Assembly: GCA_003520365.1 (NCBI GenBank)
Contig: DOUW01000446.1
Span: forward strand, 6,441 to 11,929
Source: Massilia sp.
Lineage (GTDB): Bacteria; Pseudomonadota; Gammaproteobacteria; Burkholderiales; Burkholderiaceae_D
Length of the DNA stretch: 5,489 bases
Direction: 5' to 3'
Below, piece after piece: positions 1 through 5,489 of this stretch. The translations under genes were made by a program, and so were the position numbers. Every line of letters begins with the position of its first letter. The first letter of the stretch is position 1. Under the pieces are notes generated by a model, which saw only the letters and a program-made list of their open reading frames with translations, was not told the DNA's origin and searched no databases.

Positions 1-1
1 G

Positions 2-220
2 GGCATGATCTTCACCATCGAGCCGATGATCAACGCCGGCCGCCGCGAGATCAAGGCCCTGCCCGACGGCTGGACCATCAAGACCAAGGACCGCAGCCTG
101 TCGGCCCAGTGGGAACACATGATCCTGGTGACCGAGACCGGCTACGAGGTCCTGACCATGTCCGAGGGCACGCCGCCGCCGCCGGCGATCGTGCTGCCCG
201 CGGCCGCCGTTCCGGCATAA
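2..220 (+). CDS. map: Type I methionine aminopeptidase, C-terminal fragment
   Basis: This is the last 72 codons of a gene whose start lies before the window. The product removes the initiator methionine from nascent proteins in the cytosol and uses a two-metal centre. The fragment opens with the FTIEP motif, whose glutamate (bases 20-22) matches E204 of E. coli MAP. It continues to [17 protein letters not shown], whose glutamate (bases 113-115) matches E235. Both are metal ligands of the family. The other ligands (two Asp and the His) lie upstream and are not visible. The reading frame ends with TAA in a short Pro/Ala-rich tail (roughly the last 18 residues), slightly longer than the E. coli tail and probably disordered. 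glnD begins 10 bases later, so the two genes are likely co-transcribed. An ATG at base 5 is internal to the protein and is not a start. Confidence 0.95.
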   Translation, partial: GMIFTIEPMINAGRREIKALPDGWTIKTKDRSLSAQWEHMILVTETGYEVLTMSEGTPPPPAIVLPAAAVPA

Positions 221-223
221 AGG
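219..223 (+). promoter_or_regulatory. Ribosome binding site of glnD
   Basis: AAAGG overlaps the map stop codon and sits 7 bases before the ATG at 231. This supports that start codon and suggests that ribosomes ending map feed into glnD. No promoter is visible in the 10-base gap. Confidence 0.6.
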
Positions 224-230
224 CCGCGCC

Positions 231-2810
231 ATGACCGCCGCGCAGCTCGACCAGGCCCGTCCCGAACTGAAGCAACGCCTGAAGGCCGAACGCCAGGCGC
301 TGTTCGAGCGCTTTCGCCGCGACGACCGGCCCGAGAAGCTGCTGCGCAGCCTGCGCCGCTGCGTCGACGGCATCCTGGTCGAAGCCTGGCGCGCGGCCGG
401 CCTGCCCGCCAACACCGCCCTGGTCGGCGTCGGCGGCTACGGGCGTGGCGAACTGTTTCCCCATTCCGACGTCGACGTCCTGATCCTGCTCGGCGCCCCG
501 CCCGACGCGATTACCCAGGCCAGGCTCGAGAACCTGGTCCAGCTGCTCTGGGACCTGGGGCTGGAGATCGGCCACAGCATCCGCACGGTCGACGAGTGCA
601 TGCTCGAATCAAGCGCCGACATCACGGTCCAGACCAGCCTGCTCGAAGCGCGGCTGGTGACCGGCGACGCGGCGCTCTTCGCCCAGCTCCAGAAACGCTA
701 CCGCGAGGCGCTCGACCCGCAGGCCTTTTTCCAGGCCAAGACCGCCGAGATGCGCCTGCGCCATGCAAAATACGAGTACACCGCCTTCGCGCTGGAGCCG
801 AACTGCAAGGAAAGCCCGGGCGCGCTGCGCGACCTGCAGGTGATCCTGTGGGTCGCGAAGGCATCGAGCCTGGCCAACTCCTGGGGCCAGCTGGCCACGC
901 GCGGCCTGATCACGCGCATGGAGGCGCGCCAGCTGATGGAAAAGGAGCGCGCCTTCAAGGACATCCGCGTGCGCCTGCACCTGCAGACCGGCCGGCGCGA
1001 AGACCGCCTGCTGTTCGACGTCCAGACCGCGATCGCCGAGACCTTCGGCCTGAGCTCGGACGCTCCCGGCCCGGGCGCGCGCCGCGCCAGCGAATACCTG
1101 ATGCAGCGCTACTACTGGGCCGCCAAGACCGTCACCCAGCTCAACACCATCCTGCTGCAGAACATCGAGGCCCGGCTGTTCCCGCAGCCGACCGTGCCGA
1201 AACCGGTCAACGAGCGCTTCAACGAGGTCAACGGCTTCATCGACATCGCGCGCGACGACACCTTCGAGACCCACCCCCCGGCGGTGCTCGAGATCTTCGT
1301 CGCCATGACCGAGCGCCCCGACATCAAGGGCATGACGGCGCGCACCACGCGCGCGCTCTGGCATGCGCGCAACCTGATCGACGCGGATTTCCGCGCCGAC
1401 CCGGGCAACAAGGCGAATTTCCTGCGCATCCTGAAGGCCCCCGTCGGCCTGGTGCACGCGCTGCGCCGCATGAACGACTTCGGCGTGCTGGGACGCTACC
1501 TGCCGAACTTCCGGCGCATCGTCGGCCAGATGCAGCACGACCTCTTCCACGTGTACACAGTGGACCAGCACATCATGATGGTGGTGCGTAACCTGCGCCG
1601 CTTCACGATGAGCGAGCATGCCCACGAATACCCGTTCTGCAGCCAGCTGATCGCCAACTTCCGCGACCGCTGGCTGCTGTACGTGGCCGCCCTGTTCCAC
1701 GACATCGCCAAGGGCCGCGGCGGCGACCACTCCGAGCTCGGGCGCGTCGATGCCCTCGACTTCTGCCGCGAGCACGGCCTGTCCAACGCCGACACCGAAC
1801 TGGTGGTGTTCCTGGTCGAGCAGCACCTGACCATGTCGCAGGTGGCCCAGAAGCAGGACCTGTCGGACCCGGACGTGGTCCAGGCCTTTGCCGGCGTGGT
1901 CAAGGACGAGCGCCACCTGACCGCGCTCTACCTGTTGACCGTGGCCGACATCCGCGGCACCAGCCCCAAGGTGTGGAACGCCTGGAAGGCCAAGCTGCTG
2001 GAAGACCTGTACCGGATCACCCTGCGCGTGCTCGGCGGCGAGCCGCATTCGGCCGACCGCGAACTGCGCATGCGCCAGCAGGAAGCGCTGGCCACGCTGC
2101 GCCTGTTCGGCCTGCCCGCCGACGCCCACGAGGCGCTCTGGGACCAGCTCGACGTGGTCTACTTCCTGCGCCACGACGCCTCCGACATCGCCTGGCAGAC
2201 GCGCTGCCTGCACGACAGGATCAAGAGCGCCAAGCCGGTGGTGAAGGCGCGCCTGGCGCCGATCGGCGAAGGCCTGCAGGTGACGGTTTACCTGAAGGAC
2301 CAGCCCGACCTGTTCGCGCGCATCTGCAGCTACTTCGACCGCAAGAACTTCAGCATCCTGGACGCGAAGATCCACACCACGCGCGACGGCTATGCGCTCG
2401 ACACCTTCCTCGTCACCGAGGAAAACTTCGCGAAGCACTACCGCGACATCATCAGCCTGATCGAGCACGAATTGTGCGAGCTGCTGGGCTCGAACGCGCC
2501 GCTGCCGCCGCCGACCCGCGCGCGACTGTCGCGCCTGTCGCGCCACTTCCCGATCACGCCGACCGTCGAACTGCGGCCGGACGAGCGCGGCCAGTACTAC
2601 CTGCTCTCGATCGCCGCCCACGACCGCACCGGCCTGCTGTATGCGATCGCCAACGTGCTGACCCGCCATCGCATCAACCTGCACACCGCCAAGATCATGA
2701 CCTTGGGCGAACGCGTCGAGGACGTGTTCCTGATCGACGGCCCGAACCTGAACAACCCACGCGTGCAGGTCCAGCTCGAGACCGAGCTGCTCGACGCGCT
2801 GGCCATCTGA
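231..2810 (+). CDS. glnD: Bifunctional [protein-PII] uridylyltransferase / uridylyl-removing enzyme GlnD
   Basis: The product (859 aa; E. coli GlnD is about 890) is the cytosolic glutamine sensor. It uridylylates PII proteins (GlnB/GlnK) when glutamine is low and removes UMP when glutamine is high, which in turn controls glutamine synthetase and nitrogen regulation. All expected domains are present in order. The nucleotidyltransferase domain carries [15 protein letters not shown] (residues 68-82), with catalytic aspartates D80 and D82. A helical GlnD/GlnE-type linker follows. The HD phosphohydrolase domain has H447 in VDQH, H490-D491 in [15 protein letters not shown], and D499-H500 nearby. 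Two C-terminal ACT domains follow, at about 684-765 ([15 protein letters not shown]) and 789-859 ([22 protein letters not shown]); in the family these bind glutamine. Both activities therefore look intact. The ATG at 231 is supported by a Shine-Dalgarno sequence overlapping the map stop. The map-glnD pairing is common in proteobacteria. No frameshift or missing motif was seen. Confidence 0.97.
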   Translation: MTAAQLDQARPELKQRLKAERQALFERFRRDDRPEKLLRSLRRCVDGILVEAWRAAGLPANTALVGVGGYGRGELFPHSDVDVLILLGAPPDAITQARLENLVQLLWDLGLEIGHSIRTVDECMLESSADITVQTSLLEARLVTGDAALFAQLQKRYREALDPQAFFQAKTAEMRLRHAKYEYTAFALEPNCKESPGALRDLQVILWVAKASSLANSWGQLATRGLITRMEARQLMEKERAFKDIRVRLHLQTGRREDRLLFDVQTAIAETFGLSSDAPGPGARRASEYLMQRYYWAAKTVTQLNTILLQNIEARLFPQPTVPKPVNERFNEVNGFIDIARDDTFETHPPAVLEIFVAMTERPDIKGMTARTTRALWHARNLIDADFRADPGNKANFLRILKAPVGLVHALRRMNDFGVLGRYLPNFRRIVGQMQHDLFHVYTVDQHIMMVVRNLRRFTMSEHAHEYPFCSQLIANFRDRWLLYVAALFHDIAKGRGGDHSELGRVDALDFCREHGLSNADTELVVFLVEQHLTMSQVAQKQDLSDPDVVQAFAGVVKDERHLTALYLLTVADIRGTSPKVWNAWKAKLLEDLYRITLRVLGGEPHSADRELRMRQQEALATLRLFGLPADAHEALWDQLDVVYFLRHDASDIAWQTRCLHDRIKSAKPVVKARLAPIGEGLQVTVYLKDQPDLFARICSYFDRKNFSILDAKIHTTRDGYALDTFLVTEENFAKHYRDIISLIEHELCELLGSNAPLPPPTRARLSRLSRHFPITPTVELRPDERGQYYLLSIAAHDRTGLLYAIANVLTRHRINLHTAKIMTLGERVEDVFLIDGPNLNNPRVQVQLETELLDALAI

Positions 2811-2834
2811 TTTCTTCTTTTTTGTCTTTGCCTT
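2811..2834 (+). promoter_or_regulatory. Pyrimidine-rich spacer and leader before the rluF-like gene
   Basis: All 24 bases between the glnD stop and the next ATG are pyrimidines except two G residues and the lack of any A; thymines dominate, including six in a row at 2818-2823. There is no Shine-Dalgarno sequence. Such U-rich leaders can be bound by ribosomal protein S1, so initiation may depend on S1 or on coupling to glnD translation (inference). A 7-bp hairpin (CAGCTCG 2772-2778, CGAGCTG 2783-2789) lies inside the end of glnD, but it ends 21 bases before the T-rich stretch, which is too far for a normal intrinsic terminator. Confidence 0.4.
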
Positions 2835-3581
2835 ATGACCGAACCGCTCCGCCTGTCCAAACGTATGTCCGAACTCGGCCTCTGCTCGCGCCGCGAAGCC
2901 GATGAATGGATCGCGCGCGGCTGGGTGCGGGTCGACGGCAAGGTGGTCTCCGAACTGGGCAGCAAGGTGCTGCCCTCGCAGCGCATCACGGTCGAGCGCC
3001 AGGCCGCGGCCGAGCAGTCCAAGCGCGTGACGATCCTGATCAACAAGCCGGTCGGCTACGTCAGCGGCCAGGCCGAGGACGGCTACACGCCGGCGGTCGC
3101 CCTGATCAAGCCGGAGAACCGCTGGGCCGAGGACCCCGCCGACGAGCATTTCCACCCGACCCAGCTGCGCTCGCTGGTGCCGGCCGGCCGCCTCGACATC
3201 GACTCGGTGGGCCTGCTGGTGCTGACCCAGGACGGGCGCATCGCCAAGCAGCTGATCGGCCAGGACACCAGCATCGACAAGGAATACCTGGTGCGCGTGC
3301 AATACACGCGGCCGGGCAAGCTGCCGGACAGCGACCTGAAAAAGCTCAACCACGGGCTGTGGATGGACGGCAAGCCGCTGCTGCCGGCCAAGGTGCGCTG
3401 GCAGAACGAGGACCAGCTCAGCTTCACCCTGCGCGAAGGCAAGAAGCGCCAGATCCGCCGCATGTGCGAGATGGTCGGCCTGAAGGTTATCGGCCTGAAG
3501 CGCGTGCGCATCGGCCGCGTCAAGCTGGGCGAACTGCCGCAGGGCCAATGGCGCTACCTGCGGCCGGACGAGCAGTTCTGA
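2835..3581 (+). CDS. rluF: S4-domain rRNA pseudouridine synthase, RsuA/RluF type
   Basis: The product (248 aa) isomerises a uridine in rRNA to pseudouridine. An N-terminal S4 RNA-binding domain (about residues 5-50, with [17 protein letters not shown]) precedes the catalytic domain. That domain starts at INKPVGYVS (69-77). It holds the signature [17 protein letters not shown] (118-134), with D121 as the catalytic aspartate, and the late motif [15 protein letters not shown] (201-215). The CSRREAD segment and the RQIRRMCE...[22 protein letters not shown] end resemble E. coli RluF (23S rRNA U2604) more than RsuA or RluB, so the symbol is a best match and the target nucleotide is not proven. Compared with RluF as recalled, there is an extra charged segment at about 93-112 and no basic C-terminal tail. 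The ATG at 2835 is preferred over the ATG at 2865 because the latter would cut off the first S4 helix. The 24-base gap suggests co-transcription with glnD. Confidence 0.9.
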   Translation: MTEPLRLSKRMSELGLCSRREADEWIARGWVRVDGKVVSELGSKVLPSQRITVERQAAAEQSKRVTILINKPVGYVSGQAEDGYTPAVALIKPENRWAEDPADEHFHPTQLRSLVPAGRLDIDSVGLLVLTQDGRIAKQLIGQDTSIDKEYLVRVQYTRPGKLPDSDLKKLNHGLWMDGKPLLPAKVRWQNEDQLSFTLREGKKRQIRRMCEMVGLKVIGLKRVRIGRVKLGELPQGQWRYLRPDEQF

Positions 3582-3587
3582 GTGCAC

Positions 3588-3616
3588 GCGTGGGCGCAGG
3601 GGCGCCCATCCCACGC
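3588..3616 (+). terminator. GC-rich hairpin after the rluF-like gene, possible terminator
   Basis: Starting 7 bases after the stop codon, two overlapping perfect stems can form. The outer is GCGTGGG (3588-3594) with CCCACGC (3610-3616). The inner is TGGGCGC (3591-3597) with GCGCCCA (3602-3608) around an AGGG loop, plus a G-U pair. They share bases, so they exclude each other. No U-run follows, so this is not a textbook intrinsic terminator. It may stabilise the 3' end of the map-glnD-rluF message or act with Rho. The structure is seen in the sequence; the role is inferred. Confidence 0.4.
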
Positions 3617-3640
3617 CACAGCATTTCCATACCGGAAAAG

Positions 3641-3667
3641 CTGTCGATTGGGCAACGCCATCGACAG
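3641..3667. other. 8-bp inverted repeat in the intergenic region (hairpin or operator)
   Basis: CTGTCGAT (3641-3648) and ATCGACAG (3660-3667) are perfect inverted repeats separated by 11 bases. Inside them GGC (3651-3653) can pair with GCC (3657-3659) around AAC, so the RNA could fold into an 11-bp bulged hairpin. The bases after it (TCTCGTT) are only mildly T-rich, so it would be a weak terminator at best. As DNA, the dyad could also be a regulator-binding site for the downstream gene, about 70-95 bases before the predicted transcription start. Confidence 0.35.
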
Positions 3668-3674
3668 TCTCGTT

Positions 3675-3690
3675 ATTGCAACGCTGCAAT
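3675..3690. promoter_or_regulatory. ATTGCA/TGCAAT dyad, candidate operator upstream of the promoter
   Basis: ATTGCA (3675-3680) and TGCAAT (3685-3690) form a perfect 6-bp inverted repeat around ACGC. Its centre lies about 50 bases before the predicted transcription start, a usual place for an activator site. It stands out as A/T-rich in GC-rich surroundings. It could instead be a small RNA hairpin with the T-rich GTTTCTT after it, forming a weak terminator for the preceding unit. No specific regulator family is recognised. Confidence 0.35.
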
Positions 3691-3720
3691 GTTTCTTGTA
3701 GGTATTGTCTGTACGAAATG

Positions 3721-3729
3721 TGCTATAGT
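3721..3729 (+). promoter_or_regulatory. Extended -10 promoter for the phnD-like/sensor unit
   Basis: TGCTATAGT matches the sigma-70 extended -10 pattern TGnTATAAT at all but one informative base. A -35 element at the usual 17-base spacing (GGTATT, 3701-3706) is poor, which fits an extended -10 promoter or one needing an activator. Transcription would start near 3736, leaving a leader of about 46 bases before the ATG at 3782. The surrounding 3673-3730 stretch is clearly more A/T-rich than the coding DNA. Confidence 0.6.
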
Positions 3730-3781
3730 CGTCCGCCAGCGCATTCCCGCGCACGTTCGACTCCCCCTGCTCTCCGACACC

Positions 3782-4630
3782 ATGCGTACGATGACCCGCG
3801 CAGGCCTGGCCCTGCTCCTGCTTCCCCTGCTGTGCGGCCAGGCCGCGGCCGCCGAGCCCCCGACGTATAACTTCTCGCCGGTCAACCAGTACAACCTGCA
3901 GGTCTCGGCCAGCTTCTGGAACCCGATCGTGCGCTATGTGTCCGCCAAGAGCGGCGTGCAGCTGAACCTGAAGCTCGGCCGCACCTCGGCCGACACCACC
4001 AGTTTCGTGCTGGCCAAGGAAGTCGACTTCGCCTTTACCAATCACCTGTTCAGCCCGGAGCGCACGAAGATGGGCTGGACCGTGTTCGGGCGCCGCAACG
4101 CCGAGCCCGTGCGCGCCCAGATCGTAGTTCCCGTCGATTCGCCGGTGCGGCGCTTAAGCGACCTGGCGAACAGCATCGTGGTGTTTCCCGGTCCGGAAGC
4201 ACTGATCGCCTACAAGATGACCTATGCCCAGCTGCTGCGCCAGAACGTGCCGGTCACGGTCGCCTTTGCAGGCAACATGGACGCCGCCTTCACCCAGTTG
4301 TTCAGCGGCCGCGCCAAGGCCGCGGGCGCGAATTCGCAGCTGGTGGGGAACTACAGCGGGCGCGAGGACAAGCGCTTCCGCGTGCTGTGGAGCTCGGCCC
4401 CGTTCAACGACCTGGCGCTGATGGCCTCGCCGCGCGTGCCGGCCGAGCAGGTGCGCGCCGTGGCCGAGGCCTTCCTGAACATGCACCGCGACCCCGAGGG
4501 CCGCCGCATCCTGGAAGCCGCCGCCGAACTGGTGCACGCACCCGAGCCGCTCTCCTTCGTCGCCGCCGGCGACGCCGACTACGCCGCCTACCGCAGCTTC
4601 TACCAGGCCGCCCCGGCCGAACTGCGCTAG
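3782..4630 (+). CDS. PhnD-like periplasmic substrate-binding protein
   Basis: The product (282 aa) looks like a secreted solute-binding protein of the phosphate/phosphite/phosphonate (PhnD, type 2 periplasmic-binding) family. Residues 1-24 form a Sec signal peptide: MRTMTR, then a Leu-rich core, then AAAA, with probable cleavage before E25. C18 lacks a proper lipobox (L at -1), so a lipoprotein is unlikely. The mature part shows the family pattern: SFWNPIVRYVSAKSGVQLNL (44-63), a VDFAFTNHLF strand-loop (81-90), IVVPVDSPVRRLSDLANSIVVFPGP (114-138), the hinge-return segment GNMDAAFTQLFSGRAKAAGAN (164-184), and a C-terminal LALMASPRVPAEQVRAVAEAFLNM (211-234). The frame is open far upstream through the previous gene, but the ATG at 3782 follows the promoter and starts the signal peptide; ATG 3791 is an alternative. 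No Shine-Dalgarno sequence is visible. The ligand is unknown. No permease or ATPase gene is in view; a sensor gene follows after 11 bases. Confidence 0.85.
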   Translation: MRTMTRAGLALLLLPLLCGQAAAAEPPTYNFSPVNQYNLQVSASFWNPIVRYVSAKSGVQLNLKLGRTSADTTSFVLAKEVDFAFTNHLFSPERTKMGWTVFGRRNAEPVRAQIVVPVDSPVRRLSDLANSIVVFPGPEALIAYKMTYAQLLRQNVPVTVAFAGNMDAAFTQLFSGRAKAAGANSQLVGNYSGREDKRFRVLWSSAPFNDLALMASPRVPAEQVRAVAEAFLNMHRDPEGRRILEAAAELVHAPEPLSFVAAGDADYAAYRSFYQAAPAELR

Positions 4631-4641
4631 GCGAGCGGTCG

Positions 4642-5489
4642 ATGTTCAGGCGCCTGCACCTCATGCTGTTGCCGCGCTCGCTCGTGGGGCGCGTGTTCAC
4701 GCTGTTCGCGCTGAGCATGCTGATCTTCGTCGGCACCGGCCTCGGCATCTTCTACCGCCACCAGTTCCTCCAGCATATCGACGAGACCCAGGACACCGCC
4801 TATACCCTGGTCGAAGTGGCCTCGCGCGCGGTCGAGGACAGCGCGGTGATCGGCGACTACGACACCGTCAAGCGCACCCTGTCGACGATGATGGTGCAGT
4901 CGCCGTTTCGCAGCGCCGTCTTCATCGACCTCGGCGGCGGCGTGATCCGGGTCGACGCACCGGCCATCGACCATCACGCCCCGGCGCCGGACTGGCTGAC
5001 CGAGCGCGTCGGACGCGAGCTGTTCGACGTCAACCGCGTGGTCGCGGTCGGCGGCAAGGACTACGGCGTGCTGCGCCTCTCCTTCGACGAGCGCAAGCTC
5101 GCGGCGCAGCTGTGGACCCTGCTGCTGCAGTCGGCCGGCCTGGCCGCGATCGCCCTCTCGATCAGCCTGACGCTGGCGCGCTGGCTGCTCAAGCGCTGGC
5201 TGGAGAATCTCGGCCGCCTGCGCTTCTACGGCGACGAGCAGGCCGCCGCGGCGGAAGCGGCGCTGAGCGCCGGCGCCCCGCGCGAGATCCGCGAGGCGAT
5301 CCTGGCGGTGAACCGCAGCGCGGCCAGCATGCGCGACCAGTACGGCCAGCGCATCGCGGCCCTGATGAATTCCCTGGTCCAGCACAAGAGCGCGCTCGAC
5401 CAGGCGGCGATCGTGTGCGAGCTCGACCGCGAAGGCCGCATCACCGCCGTCAACGAGCAGTTCGTGCGCTGCTCGGGCTATGCGCGGGA
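4642..5489 (+). CDS. Membrane-bound PAS-domain sensor protein, N-terminal part (histidine kinase or c-di-GMP enzyme)
   Basis: The gene runs off the window; 282 codons plus two bases are visible. Residues about 17-37 form a first transmembrane helix. Residues 40-155 form a periplasmic sensing domain with EDSAVIGDYDTVKRTLSTMM (65-84), a FIDLGGGVIRVDAP strand pair (94-107) and KDYGVLRLSFDERKLAAQLW (139-158). A second transmembrane helix follows at about 157-180. Residues 184-235 look like a divergent HAMP linker, with EIREAILAVNRSAASMRDQY resembling its second helix. From about 250, ALDQAAIVCELDREGRITAVNEQFVRCSGY is the opening of a PAS domain. The catalytic output is not in the window, so histidine kinase, diguanylate cyclase and phosphodiesterase all remain possible. 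A weak AGGCGAG ribosome site (4629-4635) overlaps the stop of the phnD-like gene and precedes the ATG at 4642 by 6 bases, indicating an operon and possible translational coupling. Confidence 0.85.
   Translation, partial: MFRRLHLMLLPRSLVGRVFTLFALSMLIFVGTGLGIFYRHQFLQHIDETQDTAYTLVEVASRAVEDSAVIGDYDTVKRTLSTMMVQSPFRSAVFIDLGGGVIRVDAPAIDHHAPAPDWLTERVGRELFDVNRVVAVGGKDYGVLRLSFDERKLAAQLWTLLLQSAGLAAIALSISLTLARWLLKRWLENLGRLRFYGDEQAAAAEAALSAGAPREIREAILAVNRSAASMRDQYGQRIAALMNSLVQHKSALDQAAIVCELDREGRITAVNEQFVRCSGYAR

Noticed and set aside
2772..2823. Hairpin CAGCTCG/CGAGCTG followed by a T-run as an intrinsic terminator at the end of glnD
   Set aside because: The stem ends 21 bases before the T-rich tract begins and lies within the coding region; intrinsic terminators need the U-run directly after the stem.
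609..3689. A very long open frame on the - strand (about 1026 codons) opposite glnD and the rluF-like gene
   Set aside because: It is antisense to two well-recognised genes, its translation is low-complexity (rich in A, V, Q, H, D, L) with no recognisable domain, and long antisense frames are expected in GC-rich DNA with strong codon bias.
3660..3690. Possible sigma-54 promoter around TTGCA at 3676
   Set aside because: There is no GG element at the required -24 spacing upstream of the GC of TTGCA.
2906..3781. Open frame running upstream of the phnD-like gene through the rluF-like gene
   Set aside because: This part overlaps a solid gene in another frame and gives Arg/Gly/Ala/Pro-rich nonsense; the signal peptide and promoter place the true start at 3782, so it is not a fusion.
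3799..3853. Lipoprotein signal for the PhnD-like protein (C18)
   Set aside because: The residue before C18 is Leu, not Gly/Ala/Ser, and an AAAA signal peptidase I site follows, so ordinary secretion is the better reading.
4627..5385. Antisense open frame opposite the sensor gene
   Set aside because: The + strand frame encodes clear transmembrane helices and a PAS start; the antisense product has no recognisable features.

Overview
This window looks like chromosomal DNA from a high-GC betaproteobacterium. The best guess is Oxalobacteraceae, near Massilia or Duganella. That rests on strong third-position G/C bias, the map-glnD order, and the general look of the proteins; it is inference, not a database match. 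All recognisable genes lie on the + strand. No mobile element, CRISPR array, tRNA or rRNA is visible.

Layout: (1) bases 2-220 are the 3' end of a methionine aminopeptidase gene (map), including the last two metal-binding glutamates. (2) After a 10-base gap comes a complete glnD (231-2810), encoding the bifunctional uridylyltransferase/uridylyl-removing enzyme that reports glutamine status to PII proteins. (3) After a 24-base pyrimidine-rich spacer comes a complete S4-domain rRNA pseudouridine synthase of the RsuA/RluF type (2835-3581). These three genes probably form one housekeeping transcription unit. (4) Bases 3582-3781 are the only sizeable intergenic stretch. It holds a GC-rich hairpin just after the rluF-like stop codon, a second 8-bp dyad, a 6-bp ATTGCA/TGCAAT dyad and an extended -10 promoter. 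It appears to end one transcription unit and start the next. (5) A PhnD-like periplasmic substrate-binding protein (3782-4630) follows. (6) Eleven bases later begins a membrane-anchored sensor protein (4642 to the window edge). It has two transmembrane segments around a periplasmic domain, a HAMP-like linker and the start of a PAS domain; its output domain is cut off.

The first half is ordinary core metabolism: protein N-terminal maturation, nitrogen signalling and ribosome modification. The second half is the more interesting part. A solute-binding protein sits directly before a transmembrane sensor, with no transporter permease or ATPase between them. This suggests the binding protein acts as the periplasmic ligand-detecting partner of the sensor rather than as part of an uptake system. 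The ligand and the output (histidine kinase or cyclic-di-GMP enzyme) cannot be determined from this window.
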